Shown piece after piece: positions 1-8,561 of a DNA stretch of 64,000 nucleotides; within the stretch, counting starts at the first letter, position 1; each line of letters begins with the position of its first letter. The DNA lies in NCBI RefSeq assembly GCF_024198235.1, contig NZ_JAKCFB010000005.1:310001-374000 (forward strand). The letters are read 5' to 3'. A model generated the notes under the pieces. That model saw nothing but the letters and a program-made list of their open reading frames with translations, was not told the DNA's origin and searched no databases. A program made the translations under genes and the position numbers. Source of the stretch: Myxococcus dinghuensis. Lineage in GTDB: Bacteria > Myxococcota > Myxococcia > Myxococcales > Myxococcaceae.

Positions 1-108
1 CTGGGCGTCGCGGGCTACGTGCTGCGCTACGACACCGCGCCGCTCGAGGAGCCCGACCGGCGCACGTCCTGGCTGGTGCTCGCGCGGACGACGGTGAGCT
101 TCCACTGA
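1..108 (+). CDS. 3' end of an unidentified protein, barrel-like C-terminus
   Basis: The frame is open from the first base and ends at TGA 106-108, leaving 35 residues of a gene that begins outside the window. The last strand alternates hydrophobic and polar residues and ends TTVSFH. A terminal strand ending in or next to an aromatic residue is typical of outer-membrane beta-barrels recognised by BamA, so an outer-membrane protein is possible. The fragment is too short for family assignment. Confidence 0.5.
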   Translation: MGVAGYVLRYDTAPLEEPDRRTSWLVLARTTVSFH

Positions 109-153
109 GCAGGGCGTGGCCCGGGCGCGGTCAGGGCGCCTGGGCCACCCGGC

Positions 154-708
154 TCACGCCCCGGCTTCGTGGAACGGCGTCACGCCGGTCGCGGTGAGGT
201 CGAAGAGTTCGAAGGTGAGCGGCTTGTCACCCCCGCCATCGACCTGGCGAATCCGGGCGCGCATCTTCGCGCGCGACTTCGCGGTGCCCTTCGGGAAGAT
301 GAGGAGCGACTCCCGGTGGGGAATCGACACGAGCAGCTCCGTGTCCGGCAGGGCTCGGGCTGCGATGGTGTGGAGCCGCTGGAGGACGATGCAGGTGGCC
401 ACCAACCACGTCCCGGAGAGGACGATGAACGGCGGCAGGCCGGGCTCATCCGAGTACCGCCGCGCGGTGCCCTCCTTCTTGAAGTACGCGTCGAGGTTCT
501 CGTCGGCCGTCTTCCAGGCCTCGTCGATGGACATCGCGCCCGCGTCCTCGAGGTCCTCCTGGCTCAGGCCGCTGACCAGGCCGTCCAGGTTCTTCGACAG
601 GAGCACCCAGAGCCCGTGTCCCAGCTCCCGGGACAGCTCGGGAACTCGCGGGTAGGTGGAGGGCACGACGTAGGGGACGATGCGGTTCGTGAGGTCTTCC
701 GTGGGCAC
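154..708 (-). CDS. Hypothetical protein, possibly DUF1444-like
   Basis: A 184-residue soluble protein with no signal peptide and no membrane segment. The start is GTG at 706-708, preceded by an AGGGA ribosome-binding site. A helical N-terminal half (an acidic stretch around SIDEAWKTADENLDAY) is followed by a mixed segment with TELLVSIPHRESLLIF. This order of a helical region and a 'value at time of use' strand pair reminds me of DUF1444 proteins, but the match is loose and no catalytic residues can be named. It stands alone, with 84 bases to the next gene on the same strand. Coding character (third-position G/C) is convincing; function is unknown. Confidence 0.7.
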   Translation of the reverse strand: MPTEDLTNRIVPYVVPSTYPRVPELSRELGHGLWVLLSKNLDGLVSGLSQEDLEDAGAMSIDEAWKTADENLDAYFKKEGTARRYSDEPGLPPFIVLSGTWLVATCIVLQRLHTIAARALPDTELLVSIPHRESLLIFPKGTAKSRAKMRARIRQVDGGGDKPLTFELFDLTATGVTPFHEAGA

Positions 709-792
709 GCGGATTCCCTAGCATGAATCCACGTCCGCCCCACGTCCCTCTCCCGACGATACTTGCAACCCGATGGCGACGACGTGACGCGC

Positions 793-1899
793 TCAGGGGC
801 GCGCTTCGACGGGTGGGAGCGTGACGGCGCGGAGGTTCTTCTCCGAACCTCCGAGGACCAGCGTTCCGCCGTCGGCTGAGAACGCGAGGGTCCGGAACGC
901 GCGGCTGCCCGCCTTGTACGCGCTCCACCGCCCATCCCGCCCGAGCTCGATGACCAGGCCATGGTTGGTGGCGACGACCCCCAGCCCATCCTCCCGGAAG
1001 CGGATGGCTTCTCCTCGCAGGGTCGTCGGCCCCGCCACCTTGCCCCGGGAGAGCGCGTCCAGAGAGTGGTGCGCCAGCTCGTCGCCGCTCGCCGCGTCCA
1101 GCACGAGCATGTCGTGGGTCACGCCACCGCCCACGGTGACGAGCCGATTCGACGTGGGGTCGAGCGCCAGGTCCGCGACGAAGCCCTCGGTGATGACCCG
1201 CGACGGCGGGCGCTGCCACAACAGTCGGGCGTCGGAGAGCCGCACCGCGCTGATGCGGGAGAAGCGCGTGGCCGAGTAGAGGACGTCGCCGTCGGGTGAG
1301 AGGACCGCCCTCACCTCCTCGTCGAGCAGCAGGCTCGGCAGCAGCGGCTCACAGGTGAGCGTGCTCCGGGAGACCCGCACCAGGGCCGGCTCCGGAGTGA
1401 CCAGGGCGGGCACCGCGGTGGCGAGGGACGGCGCCACCCGACGCGTCTCGGCCCTGACCACGCCCTCGTCCGTGAACGCGACCTGCCAGTTCGGGGACTG
1501 GGCGATGAAGTGCTCGTCGTCGAGCCAGACGAAGGGCCGCATCACGGGCAGGGTATGGACGACCTGGAAGGCGTGCAGGTCGATCACCAGGCAGCTCGCG
1601 GCCTGCCCCTTGACCAGCGCGCCGCCCGCGAGGAGCCAGCGTCCATCGGGCGAGAGGGCGCCGGGACCGAGGACGTCCGGCAGCTCCGCCTCGAGCGCGA
1701 GGCGCGGCCCGCTCCACCGGCGCAGTCGACCGCGCTCGTGGATGGTGGCGGGGACCTCGATGGACAGCAGGGAGCCTCGTGGCTCCCAGGCGAGGAACTC
1801 CACGAAGGGGAGGGTGCCCTTCGCGACGATGGCGGGCGCGGCGCGGGGGGACGCCGGCGCGAACGTGGGAAACAGCTCCACGCAATCGACCTGTTTCAT
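793..1899 (-). CDS. WD40-like beta-propeller protein
   Basis: A 368-residue protein starting at ATG 1897-1899. It contains repeated blade-like segments such as LSPDGRWLLAGG, LSPDGDVLYSATRF and FSADGGTLVLGGSEK, in which an SPDG/SADG turn is followed by a short strand. This is the usual look of degenerate WD40 or YVTN-type propellers that serve as binding platforms. There is no signal peptide, so a cytoplasmic location is likely. No enzyme motif is visible. No clear ribosome-binding site precedes the ATG, so the start is less certain than the frame. The neighbours on the same strand are small membrane proteins and give no functional clue. Confidence 0.75.
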   Translation of the reverse strand: MKQVDCVELFPTFAPASPRAAPAIVAKGTLPFVEFLAWEPRGSLLSIEVPATIHERGRLRRWSGPRLALEAELPDVLGPGALSPDGRWLLAGGALVKGQAASCLVIDLHAFQVVHTLPVMRPFVWLDDEHFIAQSPNWQVAFTDEGVVRAETRRVAPSLATAVPALVTPEPALVRVSRSTLTCEPLLPSLLLDEEVRAVLSPDGDVLYSATRFSRISAVRLSDARLLWQRPPSRVITEGFVADLALDPTSNRLVTVGGGVTHDMLVLDAASGDELAHHSLDALSRGKVAGPTTLRGEAIRFREDGLGVVATNHGLVIELGRDGRWSAYKAGSRAFRTLAFSADGGTLVLGGSEKNLRAVTLPPVEARP

Positions 1900-1942
1900 G
1901 AGGGGACGTTATCACGCGGGTGCCCGTCCCCTCCGCGCTCCG

Positions 1943-2290
1943 TCAGCGCAGGGCGCGGGCCAGCTCACGACAGGTGTCCTGACACTCGGGGAACAGCAGG
2001 AGGAAGCGGGCCTCCTCGCGACACCGGGGCACGAGCGCCGGCTCGCGCGTCTTCACGCACAAGCGCTGGAACCCCTCCCACGACTCGCGGAACACGGCCG
2101 CGCGCGCGGCGGGCTCCAACGACATGACGGCCCGCCGCTCCGACGCCAGCCACCCCACGACGAGCGCCAACGCGCACCCCAGCGCGACCATGGCCAGCAG
2201 GTCCTTCCAATAGGGACGGGCCAGCCCTCCCGGAGCAGCGGGCGGACGGGGACGCGGAGGGACCTCGGGGGGGAGCGGTTCTGGACGCAT
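1943..2290 (-). CDS. Small single-span membrane protein with four cysteines (paralogue 1)
   Basis: 115 residues from ATG 2288-2290. A proline-rich N-terminus (about residues 3-25) is followed by one membrane helix around LLAMVALGCALALVVGWLA (about 33-51) and a C-terminal soluble region. That region has four cysteines in the order RLC, RC, EC, TC. The same cysteine order and spacing occur in the next gene (2435-2821), so the two are tandem paralogues. The predicted topology puts the Cys domain on one side of the membrane, perhaps periplasmic with two disulfides, which is inference. An upstream in-frame extension to 2401 is arginine/alanine rich and looks non-coding. The family is not recognised. 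Confidence 0.7.
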   Translation of the reverse strand: MRPEPLPPEVPPRPRPPAAPGGLARPYWKDLLAMVALGCALALVVGWLASERRAVMSLEPAARAAVFRESWEGFQRLCVKTREPALVPRCREEARFLLLFPECQDTCRELARALR

Positions 2291-2434
2291 GCGCGCCCAC
2301 GTCAGGGCAAGCCACGTGCCGGCCCGGGCGCTCGCGCGCCAGAGGAGACGGGCCCGAGCCCCCCTGCATCCCGCACGAAACGCCCCCTCGGGACCTTGCA
2401 TCGCGCAAGGTCGGGGCCCGCGCCGGAGGGCGGG

Positions 2435-2821
2435 CTACCTGACCGAGCTGCGGAGCATGGGGGCGATCTCCTTGTGGCAGGCGTCGTCGCACTCATCGAA
2501 GCGCGCGAGGAACTCCGCCTGCTTCTGGCAGCGCTCGATGAAGCGCGTGCCCGCGTCGCCCGTGCACATCAGCCGGAAGCTCTCCCGCGTCTCCATGAAG
2601 AGCGCCTCGCGCTGGACGGGGGACATGGCCTTGATGGCCCGGTTCTCTCCGCCCTGGAGGTACATCCACACCACGAGCAGCACCAGCAGCGCGCCGCCAA
2701 TCACCAGCACCTGGCGCACCCGCTTCTCGCTGGCCGTGGGGCCCCGGTCGCGGGTGAAGATGTTGTCCTCGCCATCACCGCCGGGCGTCGGCCCTCCAGC
2801 CATCATCCCGTTCAAGCCCAT
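2435..2821 (-). CDS. Small single-span membrane protein with four cysteines (paralogue 2)
   Basis: 128 residues from ATG 2819-2821. A Gly/Asp-rich N-terminus of about 35 residues precedes a single helix (VLVIGGALLVLLVVWMYL, about 38-55) and a C-terminal domain with RLMC, RCQK, ECDDAC. It aligns with the preceding-strand neighbour over the last 65 residues: NRAIKAMSPVQREALF against RRAVMSLEPAARAAVF, then the four cysteines and LARF/LLLF. The N-terminal tails differ completely. In transcription order it precedes paralogue 1 with a 144-base gap, so they may be co-transcribed. Function unknown; a covalently stabilised helical hairpin is a plausible fold. Confidence 0.75.
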   Translation of the reverse strand: MGLNGMMAGGPTPGGDGEDNIFTRDRGPTASEKRVRQVLVIGGALLVLLVVWMYLQGGENRAIKAMSPVQREALFMETRESFRLMCTGDAGTRFIERCQKQAEFLARFDECDDACHKEIAPMLRSSVR

Positions 2822-3075
2822 ATCTCCCTGTTCCACCGCAAACCGGTGGGCAACGCCAGTGTTCCGTCGCCCGGAGTGCAGGTCCCCCCCCGGATTCCCC
2901 CCGCCGGACGAGCCTCCCGGGTTGCGAAGTGCACGATTCCGAGGGGTGGGGTCGCACGGAAGCCCGCGAGATGACTCGCGTCGTGTGCGAGCCCCCGGCC
3001 CGGCGCGAGGGGACCCCTTAAACTTGGGACATGGAAGCACGGATGGAAACCACCCCCGTCTCGGGGGAGCGCCCC

Positions 3076-4428
3076 ATGCGGGTGCTGGTGGTGGATGACG
3101 AGCGCAACATCCGCCACACGCTGCGCATCTCCCTGGAGGCCTTCGGCTGCGAGGTGCGCGAGGCGGCCACCGCCGAGGCGGCCCTCGCGGCGCTCGCCCA
3201 GGGGCCGGCCGACCTGGCGTTCGTGGACCTGCGCCTGGGGAACAGCAGTGGCCTGGACCTGCTGCCCCGGCTGCTCGCGGAGTCACCCAACCTGGACGTC
3301 GTGCTCATCACCGCCTACGCCACCTTCGACACCGCGGTGGAGGCCGTGCGCCGGGGCGCGCGCGACTACCTGCCCAAGCCCTTCACGCCCGCGCAGATTC
3401 GGCACGTGCTGGACCGCTCGCGCGAGCACCGCGCGCTGTCCTCGCAGTTGGAGAGCCTGGAGGGCCAGCTCGCGCAGTCCGTGCCCGAGGCGACGCTGGA
3501 GACCACGTCGCCCACGATGCACGCGGCCATCGGCCTGGTGTCGCGCGCGGCCACGTCCGACGCGGCGGTGCTGCTGCGCGGGGAGAGCGGCACGGGCAAG
3601 GGGGTGCTCGCGCGGGCGCTGCACTCCATGAGCACGCGGCGGCGCCGTCCCTTCGTGACGGTGAACTGCCCCACCCTGTCCGAGCAGCTGCTGGCCAGCG
3701 AGCTGTTCGGCCACGTGCGCGGCGCGTTCACGGGCGCGGTGAAGGACCAGCCGGGCCGCGTGGAGCAGGCGGAGGGCGGCACGCTGTTCCTGGACGAAAT
3801 CGCGGAGATGAGCCCGTCGCTCCAGGCGCAGCTTTTGCGCTTCCTCCAGGAGAAGCAGTTCGAGCGGCTGGGCGAGGGGCGCACGCGCAAGGCGGACGTG
3901 CGGGTGGTGGCGGCCACGAACCGAGACCTGGAGAAGGACGTGGCGGAGGGGCGCTTCCGTGAGGACCTCTTCTACCGGCTCAACGTCATCGAGGTGAAGC
4001 TGCCGTCCCTGCGCGAGCGCCCCGAGGACCTGCTGTTCCTGGCGCGGCGCTTCGTGACCTTCTTCGCGAAGGCGTCCCAGCGCCCCACGACGCCGGAGCT
4101 GTCGCCCGCGACGGAGAAGATGCTCCTGGCCTACCCGTGGCCAGGCAACGTGCGCGAGCTGCGCAACGCGGTGGAGCGGGCCCTCATCGTCTGGCCGGCC
4201 GGGGTGCTGGAGCCCCAGGCCTTCCCGGAGCGCATCGCCGCGGCGGCGGGCTCGCTGGTGACGCTGGGCGGGCCGCACACGCTGGAGGACATCGAGCGCG
4301 AGCACACGCTGCGCGTCATGGCCTCCTCGCCCACGCTGGACGAGGCGGCGAAGGTGCTCGGCATCGACGCGTCGACGCTGTGGCGCAAGCGCAAGAAGTA
4401 CGAGTCCGGCGGCAAGGGCGAGGGCTGA
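3076..4428 (+). CDS. Sigma-54-dependent response regulator, AlgB-like (NtrC family)
   Basis: Three domains are visible. A receiver domain begins MRVLVVDDE and has a phosphoacceptor Asp in FVDLRLG and Lys in YLPKPF. An AAA+ domain has Walker A GESGTGKG, the sigma-54 contact loop GAFTGA, and LFLDEIAEM. A C-terminal Fis-type helix-turn-helix ends LGIDASTLWRKRKKY. That ending and HTLEDIEREHTLRVM are characteristic of the AlgB branch. I chose ATG 3076 because GGGGGAG stands six bases upstream; an in-frame ATG at 3031 would add 15 residues but lacks a ribosome-binding site. AlgB proteins are paired with KinB-type kinases; the KinB-like kinase here lies at 9043-10887, separated by the Sit locus. Their pairing is inference. 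Confidence 0.92.
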   Translation: MRVLVVDDERNIRHTLRISLEAFGCEVREAATAEAALAALAQGPADLAFVDLRLGNSSGLDLLPRLLAESPNLDVVLITAYATFDTAVEAVRRGARDYLPKPFTPAQIRHVLDRSREHRALSSQLESLEGQLAQSVPEATLETTSPTMHAAIGLVSRAATSDAAVLLRGESGTGKGVLARALHSMSTRRRRPFVTVNCPTLSEQLLASELFGHVRGAFTGAVKDQPGRVEQAEGGTLFLDEIAEMSPSLQAQLLRFLQEKQFERLGEGRTRKADVRVVAATNRDLEKDVAEGRFREDLFYRLNVIEVKLPSLRERPEDLLFLARRFVTFFAKASQRPTTPELSPATEKMLLAYPWPGNVRELRNAVERALIVWPAGVLEPQAFPERIAAAAGSLVTLGGPHTLEDIEREHTLRVMASSPTLDEAAKVLGIDASTLWRKRKKYESGGKGEG

Positions 4429-4441
4429 CCGCGCGTGCCCC

Positions 4442-5041
4442 TCAGTACCGCGCGCGCCAGACGGGGGTGAACACGCGGTTCACCCCGTGCGCCTCCAGCG
4501 AGCGCGCCAGGTCCACCTCCACGACGACGTGCCCCCGGGCCCGCATGGACGCGGGTCGCACCAGCACGTCGATGGAGGTCCGCGCGCTCGCCACGAGGCC
4601 GTGCTCCGTCGCCGTGCGGTAGCTGCCCGGCCCGTCGAACGTCACCCGGACCTTCATCACCTCTTGTTCCTGGGGTGGCTGGAACAGGCCCACCAGGAAG
4701 GCCTGCTCCGGCTCGGTCAGCTCGAAGGGCGCGACCGTCGGGCGACGCACGGGCACGGGCTGGCCGTCCTGTCGGAACACCTCGATGTCGCGCACGCGCA
4801 GGGAGAGCGACGCGTAGTCCGCCGGGTTCACCGCCAGCAGGCGCACCTCCAGCTCACCGGGCGCGTGGCGCGTGGGCGGCTTCCCTGTGTCCGACGGAGC
4901 TGGCGGCGCGGGCACCTCCGGAGAGGAGGGCACGACGGGGTCCACCAGGACGGGCACGCTCGGAGCCTCATCTCCCGTCCCCTCACACGCGACCAGCGAC
5001 AGGCAGGCCGCCGCGACCATCCACCGTTGGAGTCTCTTCAT
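4442..5041 (-). CDS. Putative lipoprotein, possibly DUF4382-like
   Basis: 199 residues from ATG 5039-5041. The N-terminus MKRLQRWMVAAACLSLVAC is a lipoprotein signal with the lipobox cysteine at residue 19, followed by a Pro/Ser-rich linker. The mature domain (from about GELEVRLLAVNP) is a beta-rich sequence whose order resembles DUF4382 lipoproteins, but I cannot confirm this. The gene is convergent with the response regulator, 13 bases apart. The upstream in-frame stretch to 5095 is rejected because the signal peptide would be internal. Likely anchored in the outer or inner membrane facing the periplasm. Confidence 0.75.
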   Translation of the reverse strand: MKRLQRWMVAAACLSLVACEGTGDEAPSVPVLVDPVVPSSPEVPAPPAPSDTGKPPTRHAPGELEVRLLAVNPADYASLSLRVRDIEVFRQDGQPVPVRRPTVAPFELTEPEQAFLVGLFQPPQEQEVMKVRVTFDGPGSYRTATEHGLVASARTSIDVLVRPASMRARGHVVVEVDLARSLEAHGVNRVFTPVWRARY

Positions 5042-5072
5042 GACCGGGCCTCTCTTCGTGGGGTGACGGGCG

Positions 5073-6206
5073 TCACGGGAAGCAGGACGCGCCATCCACG
5101 GGCAGCGAGGCCACGCGGGTCTGGAGCACGCGGGTGAAGGCGCTCGTGGTCAGGTCCACGGCGTAGAGCCAGGACTGCTCGCGGGACGTGGACTCGAGGT
5201 CGCTGCCGAAGAGGTAGAAGCGCCCCGACGCGTCGAACATCGCCGCGTCGCTGACGAACGCGGGGTTCACCTCGCCGTCCGAGGCCACCGGGACCTCGGG
5301 GCCGAAGTCCTCGTACACGCCGGTCCGCGCGTCGATGCGGGTGAGGCGATGCGAGGCCTGGTTGTACGCGTAGAGGAGCCGGTCCAGGGGATTGAAGGCC
5401 AGGTCCCCCACCTGGAAACCCTCGGGTGCCTGGATGGCCACCTGAGACAGCACACCGCCGAAGTCCGTGAGCAGCCGGAAGAGGTGTCCTCCGGAGATGC
5501 CGACGTAGATGTCGTCGTCGGTCATCGTCGCGGCATGGAAGGGCTCGGGGGTGGGGACGTAGCCCACGGGGAGCGCGGCGCCGTCTCCCGCCACCCGCAT
5601 CAGCTCACCTTCGGGCGTGAAGCCATACATCAAGTGGTTGCCGCGGCTGTAGGCGAGTCCATCGAGCGGAGGAGAGAAGGCCTCGCTCGCGGGGTGGAGC
5701 GCGCCGGAGAAGAGGTCGAGGGCCTGCACGCGCGTCGCGGCGCCCTCGCTGAGGAAGAAGGTGTTCCAGCAGGTATAGGGCGCGGGGTCGGCGCAGCTGA
5801 ACTGGACCTCGCTGCCGGCGGCGCCCTCGCCGAAGGTGGCGTGCACGCCGCTGCGGACCAGGGAGGGGACGGTGCCGCGCCCTGTCGCCAAGAGGGCCTC
5901 GCAGGCATCGCGGTCCGGGATGAAGAGGTCCTGGACGTAGGTGACGGCGCCGCCCACGGGGACGGTCAACGGAGGTGGCGGGTCGAAGCGGAAACCCTGG
6001 GCCTCCATCAGCGGGGCGGAGAGGGTGTCGAGCACGGACGGCAGGGTCGGGTGCACGTTGGACACCGTCACCTCGAGGCGGAGGACGGTGGGGTACTGGG
6101 TGATGACGTGGAACCTCTCGCCGTTCACCGTCGAGTCCACGACAAGGTCGTGCGCCATCACCGGTCCGGTGGCGAGTCCCATCGCCAGGACAACCCATCC
6201 GCGCAT
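5073..6206 (-). CDS. Exported beta-propeller-like protein
   Basis: 377 residues from ATG 6204-6206, with a cleavable signal MRGWVVLAMGLATGPVMAHD. The first mature third has a strand-rich domain with ferrying features of an Ig-like or barrel-sandwich fold (VVDSTVNGERFHVI, VTVSNVHP). The second part has repeated motifs such as LAFNPLDRLLYAYN, LDGLAYSRGNHLMYG and AMFDASGRFYLFGSD. These are typical of propeller blades in secreted Myxococcales proteins that report or bind rather than catalyse. Several cysteines (CEAL, FSCADP, YTCWNT, ASCFP) could form disulfides in the periplasm. The gene ends 31 bases before the lipoprotein gene on the same strand. The exact ligand is unknown. Confidence 0.75.
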   Translation of the reverse strand: MRGWVVLAMGLATGPVMAHDLVVDSTVNGERFHVITQYPTVLRLEVTVSNVHPTLPSVLDTLSAPLMEAQGFRFDPPPPLTVPVGGAVTYVQDLFIPDRDACEALLATGRGTVPSLVRSGVHATFGEGAAGSEVQFSCADPAPYTCWNTFFLSEGAATRVQALDLFSGALHPASEAFSPPLDGLAYSRGNHLMYGFTPEGELMRVAGDGAALPVGYVPTPEPFHAATMTDDDIYVGISGGHLFRLLTDFGGVLSQVAIQAPEGFQVGDLAFNPLDRLLYAYNQASHRLTRIDARTGVYEDFGPEVPVASDGEVNPAFVSDAAMFDASGRFYLFGSDLESTSREQSWLYAVDLTTSAFTRVLQTRVASLPVDGASCFP

Positions 6207-6505
6207 GTGTCTCTCTCCCCGCGTACCCACTTCGAGCAGGGGCGACCCCAAGCAAGTCCCTGGCCCGGCCCACGCCACGCGGTCACCGCGCTGTAGCCTC
6301 ACCCTCGCGTCGGGATTCCGGGGCAGCGTCCTACCCAGCGTGGGCAAAACAGTGCCCACACAGGGAAGACGCGGGGCCACGACGCCATCCGTCACGCATG
6401 TCACGTGAGGGAGCCATCCCTCATCATGACAGCCGGCCTCGGTATCTTCTGGCGGTGTCGGACCCTGCCCGCTCCCCAGCGGGACTCGGAAGGGGGCGGA
6501 CCCTG

Positions 6506-7822
6506 ATGCTTCGCTGGGCAGCACCATTGTTCCTGCTGACAACCCTCACCGGCTGCGGGACGACCCGAATCGTACGGCTCGAGACGAACCACGAGACCTT
6601 CGTCGTCGTCCCCCGTGGAGAATCCACCCTGGAGGGGCCTCCCGAACTCGAGGGTGGCGAATACACGGAGGCGCTCGCGGAGCTGGCCAGGGAGGTGCGC
6701 GTGTCCGGCAACCCCATGCACGAGGCCCGCGGGCTCTTCGGCGTTCCGGTCAGGGGTGGGGTGTACCGCTACGAGGGTCGTCCCCCTCGGCTCATCCCCC
6801 AGGAGGGTCCGCATCGATTGGAGTCCTTCGCGGACGACGACCTGACACGAGGGTACGGTCATTGGTGTCGTCGGAAGGGCCTGTCCGGGGACTGCTTGAG
6901 TCTGTTGGCGGAGGGTCCGCTCCTGGCCAGCGATGGCAAGTACACGTTGGCATTCGCCATCGCCATGGACTCCGTGTGGGACGAGACGGCCGAAGCGTTG
7001 GCGGACATGGCGGAGCCTGCGCAGGTCATGGCCGCCATCACCGCCTCCGCGACCATGTATCTCCTGTTGTGGGCGCTCCCCGAGCCCCTCTCCAAGGGCG
7101 TTGCCGCGACGTTGACGGCCATCGCCATCGCCTACCTGGGTGTCGACACCGTGTGGCGCCTGCTCGACGGTTGGCTGACGCTGGTGCGCCAGGTGGACCA
7201 GTCCACGACCTTCGCGCAACTCCGCGCCGCCGGGGAGGACTACGGAGCGGTCCTGGGAGAGAACGCGGCGCGCATCTTCGTGCTGCTCGCAACGGCCGCG
7301 CTCGGAAACACGGCGGGGCTGGCATCGAAGGCAGCGAGACTCCCAGGCTCCGCGCAGGCCGCGCTCGCGGTGGAGTCACAAGCGGGCTTCCAGTACGCTG
7401 CGGTGGGTAGCGTGCAGTCAGTCGCCATGACGGCGGAGGGCTTCACCGTCGTGCTCGTCCCCAATGCCCTGGCCATGGCGAGCCAGGAGATGGGCGGGCC
7501 CCGGAAGCACCACATCGCCACGAACAAGAATGAAGTGTCCACGGCGCGTGGTGGACCCTGGACGCCCTTGTTCAGGCGACTCTTCAAGAAGGCGGGAATG
7601 GAGCTGAAGGACCCCGAGAACATCGTTCCGGTCGCGGGTCACCAGGGCCCGCATCCGCAGCGTTATCATGAGCTGATCTTCGAGAGGCTCAGGCAGGCAG
7701 TGGCGGAGTGCAGGAAGGTCGTGGACTGCAGGAAGGCCCTCACGACGGAACTCCAAGCCCTGGCCAAGGAAGTCTCGACGCGGGGAACCGAGCTTCACAG
7801 ACTCGTGACCCATGGCAGGTAA
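6506..7822 (+). CDS. sitA: SitA5-like lipoprotein toxin with AHH nuclease domain
   Basis: 438 residues. ATG 6506 follows AAGGGGG at a proper distance. The signal peptide ends in lipobox LTGC (Cys17), then RIVRLET, as in Sit lipoproteins. The middle carries hydrophobic helices around 175-215 and 255-270. The C-terminal 110 residues form an AHH/HNH-type nuclease: KHHIATNKN (His335-His336), PWTPLFRRLFKKAG, and His379, His383, His388 near ENIVPVAGHQGPH. In Myxococcus, SitA lipoproteins are passed between kin cells by TraA/TraB outer-membrane exchange and kill recipients lacking the cognate SitI. The gene is followed after 18 bases by an immunity gene. No SitB-like gene lies upstream on this strand. 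DNA or RNA as target is not decidable here. Confidence 0.78.
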   Translation: MLRWAAPLFLLTTLTGCGTTRIVRLETNHETFVVVPRGESTLEGPPELEGGEYTEALAELAREVRVSGNPMHEARGLFGVPVRGGVYRYEGRPPRLIPQEGPHRLESFADDDLTRGYGHWCRRKGLSGDCLSLLAEGPLLASDGKYTLAFAIAMDSVWDETAEALADMAEPAQVMAAITASATMYLLLWALPEPLSKGVAATLTAIAIAYLGVDTVWRLLDGWLTLVRQVDQSTTFAQLRAAGEDYGAVLGENAARIFVLLATAALGNTAGLASKAARLPGSAQAALAVESQAGFQYAAVGSVQSVAMTAEGFTVVLVPNALAMASQEMGGPRKHHIATNKNEVSTARGGPWTPLFRRLFKKAGMELKDPENIVPVAGHQGPHPQRYHELIFERLRQAVAECRKVVDCRKALTTELQALAKEVSTRGTELHRLVTHGR

Positions 7823-7840
7823 CGCAGCAAGGGGTCCCTG

Positions 7841-8416
7841 ATGCCGGCGCAGCGTCGATACTTCAGACTCAAGCAGGAGATGAAGGCCGGGAACTGGTCC
7901 CTGGGAGACCCGTTGGATGAACGGGGACAGGAAGTCGAGAACCTCTGGGCCTTCTCGGCGGGACAACGGCTCCCACAGGGCCGCCGGCTGTCGCTCCCCA
8001 TCGACGAGCCCGGAAGGCGGTTGGACTTCAGCCTGGCGGGCATCAGCCTGGCGCCCATCCTCCACGTCCGAGTGGCCACGCTCTTCTCGCAGCTTGCCCC
8101 AGAGGACGTGCAACTCCTCCCGGTGGACATTCCGGGCCATCCGGACCAATACCTCATGCTCGTCGCCACGAAGCTCGTGCGATGCATCGACGACGCAGCC
8201 TCGAAAGAGGTGAGGTACTGGACGCCGGAGGATGGGCGACCCGAGAAGCTGGGAACCTATCGCAGCGTGGTCGACCTTCGGATCGACCCTTCGAGGGTCG
8301 GCGACGCCAAGGTGTTTCGCACCTGGGGCTGGAGCATCGCCCTCATCGTCTCCGAGGAGCTCAAGACATCCATCGAGCGCGCCGAGGTCACGGGCGCGAC
8401 CTTCGAGGAGGCTTGA
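7841..8416 (+). CDS. sitI: Imm11/DUF1629-family immunity protein for the adjacent SitA-like toxin
   Basis: 191 residues from ATG 7841, preceded by AAGGGG. No signal peptide, so it acts in the cytoplasm, as expected for an inhibitor of a toxin delivered to the cytosol. The C-terminal third has the signature of the Imm11 (DUF1629) family: VVDLRIDPSRVGDAKVFR, then WGWSIALIVSEELKTSIERA and a final TGATFEE. It begins 18 bases after the toxin gene and is almost certainly co-transcribed with it, which protects the producing cell. Binding residues cannot be named from sequence alone. Confidence 0.8.
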   Translation: MPAQRRYFRLKQEMKAGNWSLGDPLDERGQEVENLWAFSAGQRLPQGRRLSLPIDEPGRRLDFSLAGISLAPILHVRVATLFSQLAPEDVQLLPVDIPGHPDQYLMLVATKLVRCIDDAASKEVRYWTPEDGRPEKLGTYRSVVDLRIDPSRVGDAKVFRTWGWSIALIVSEELKTSIERAEVTGATFEEA

Positions 8417-8561
8417 CCCTCCCCCACTCTGTCGGCGGCCCGTCGCTCACCCCACCCGCGAGGGCAGGACGAGAGACCTCGCGCGAAGCCGCGGGTGATT
8501 GCCGGGGACGGGGGGCGTGTGGACCGTGTCGGGGCACATCCACCGTCACCAGGAGTCAGCC

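Noticed and set aside
5073-6206. The propeller gene as a SitB-like partner of the toxin
   Set aside because: It is on the opposite strand, has a normal signal peptide rather than Sit-like features, and is divergent from sitA.
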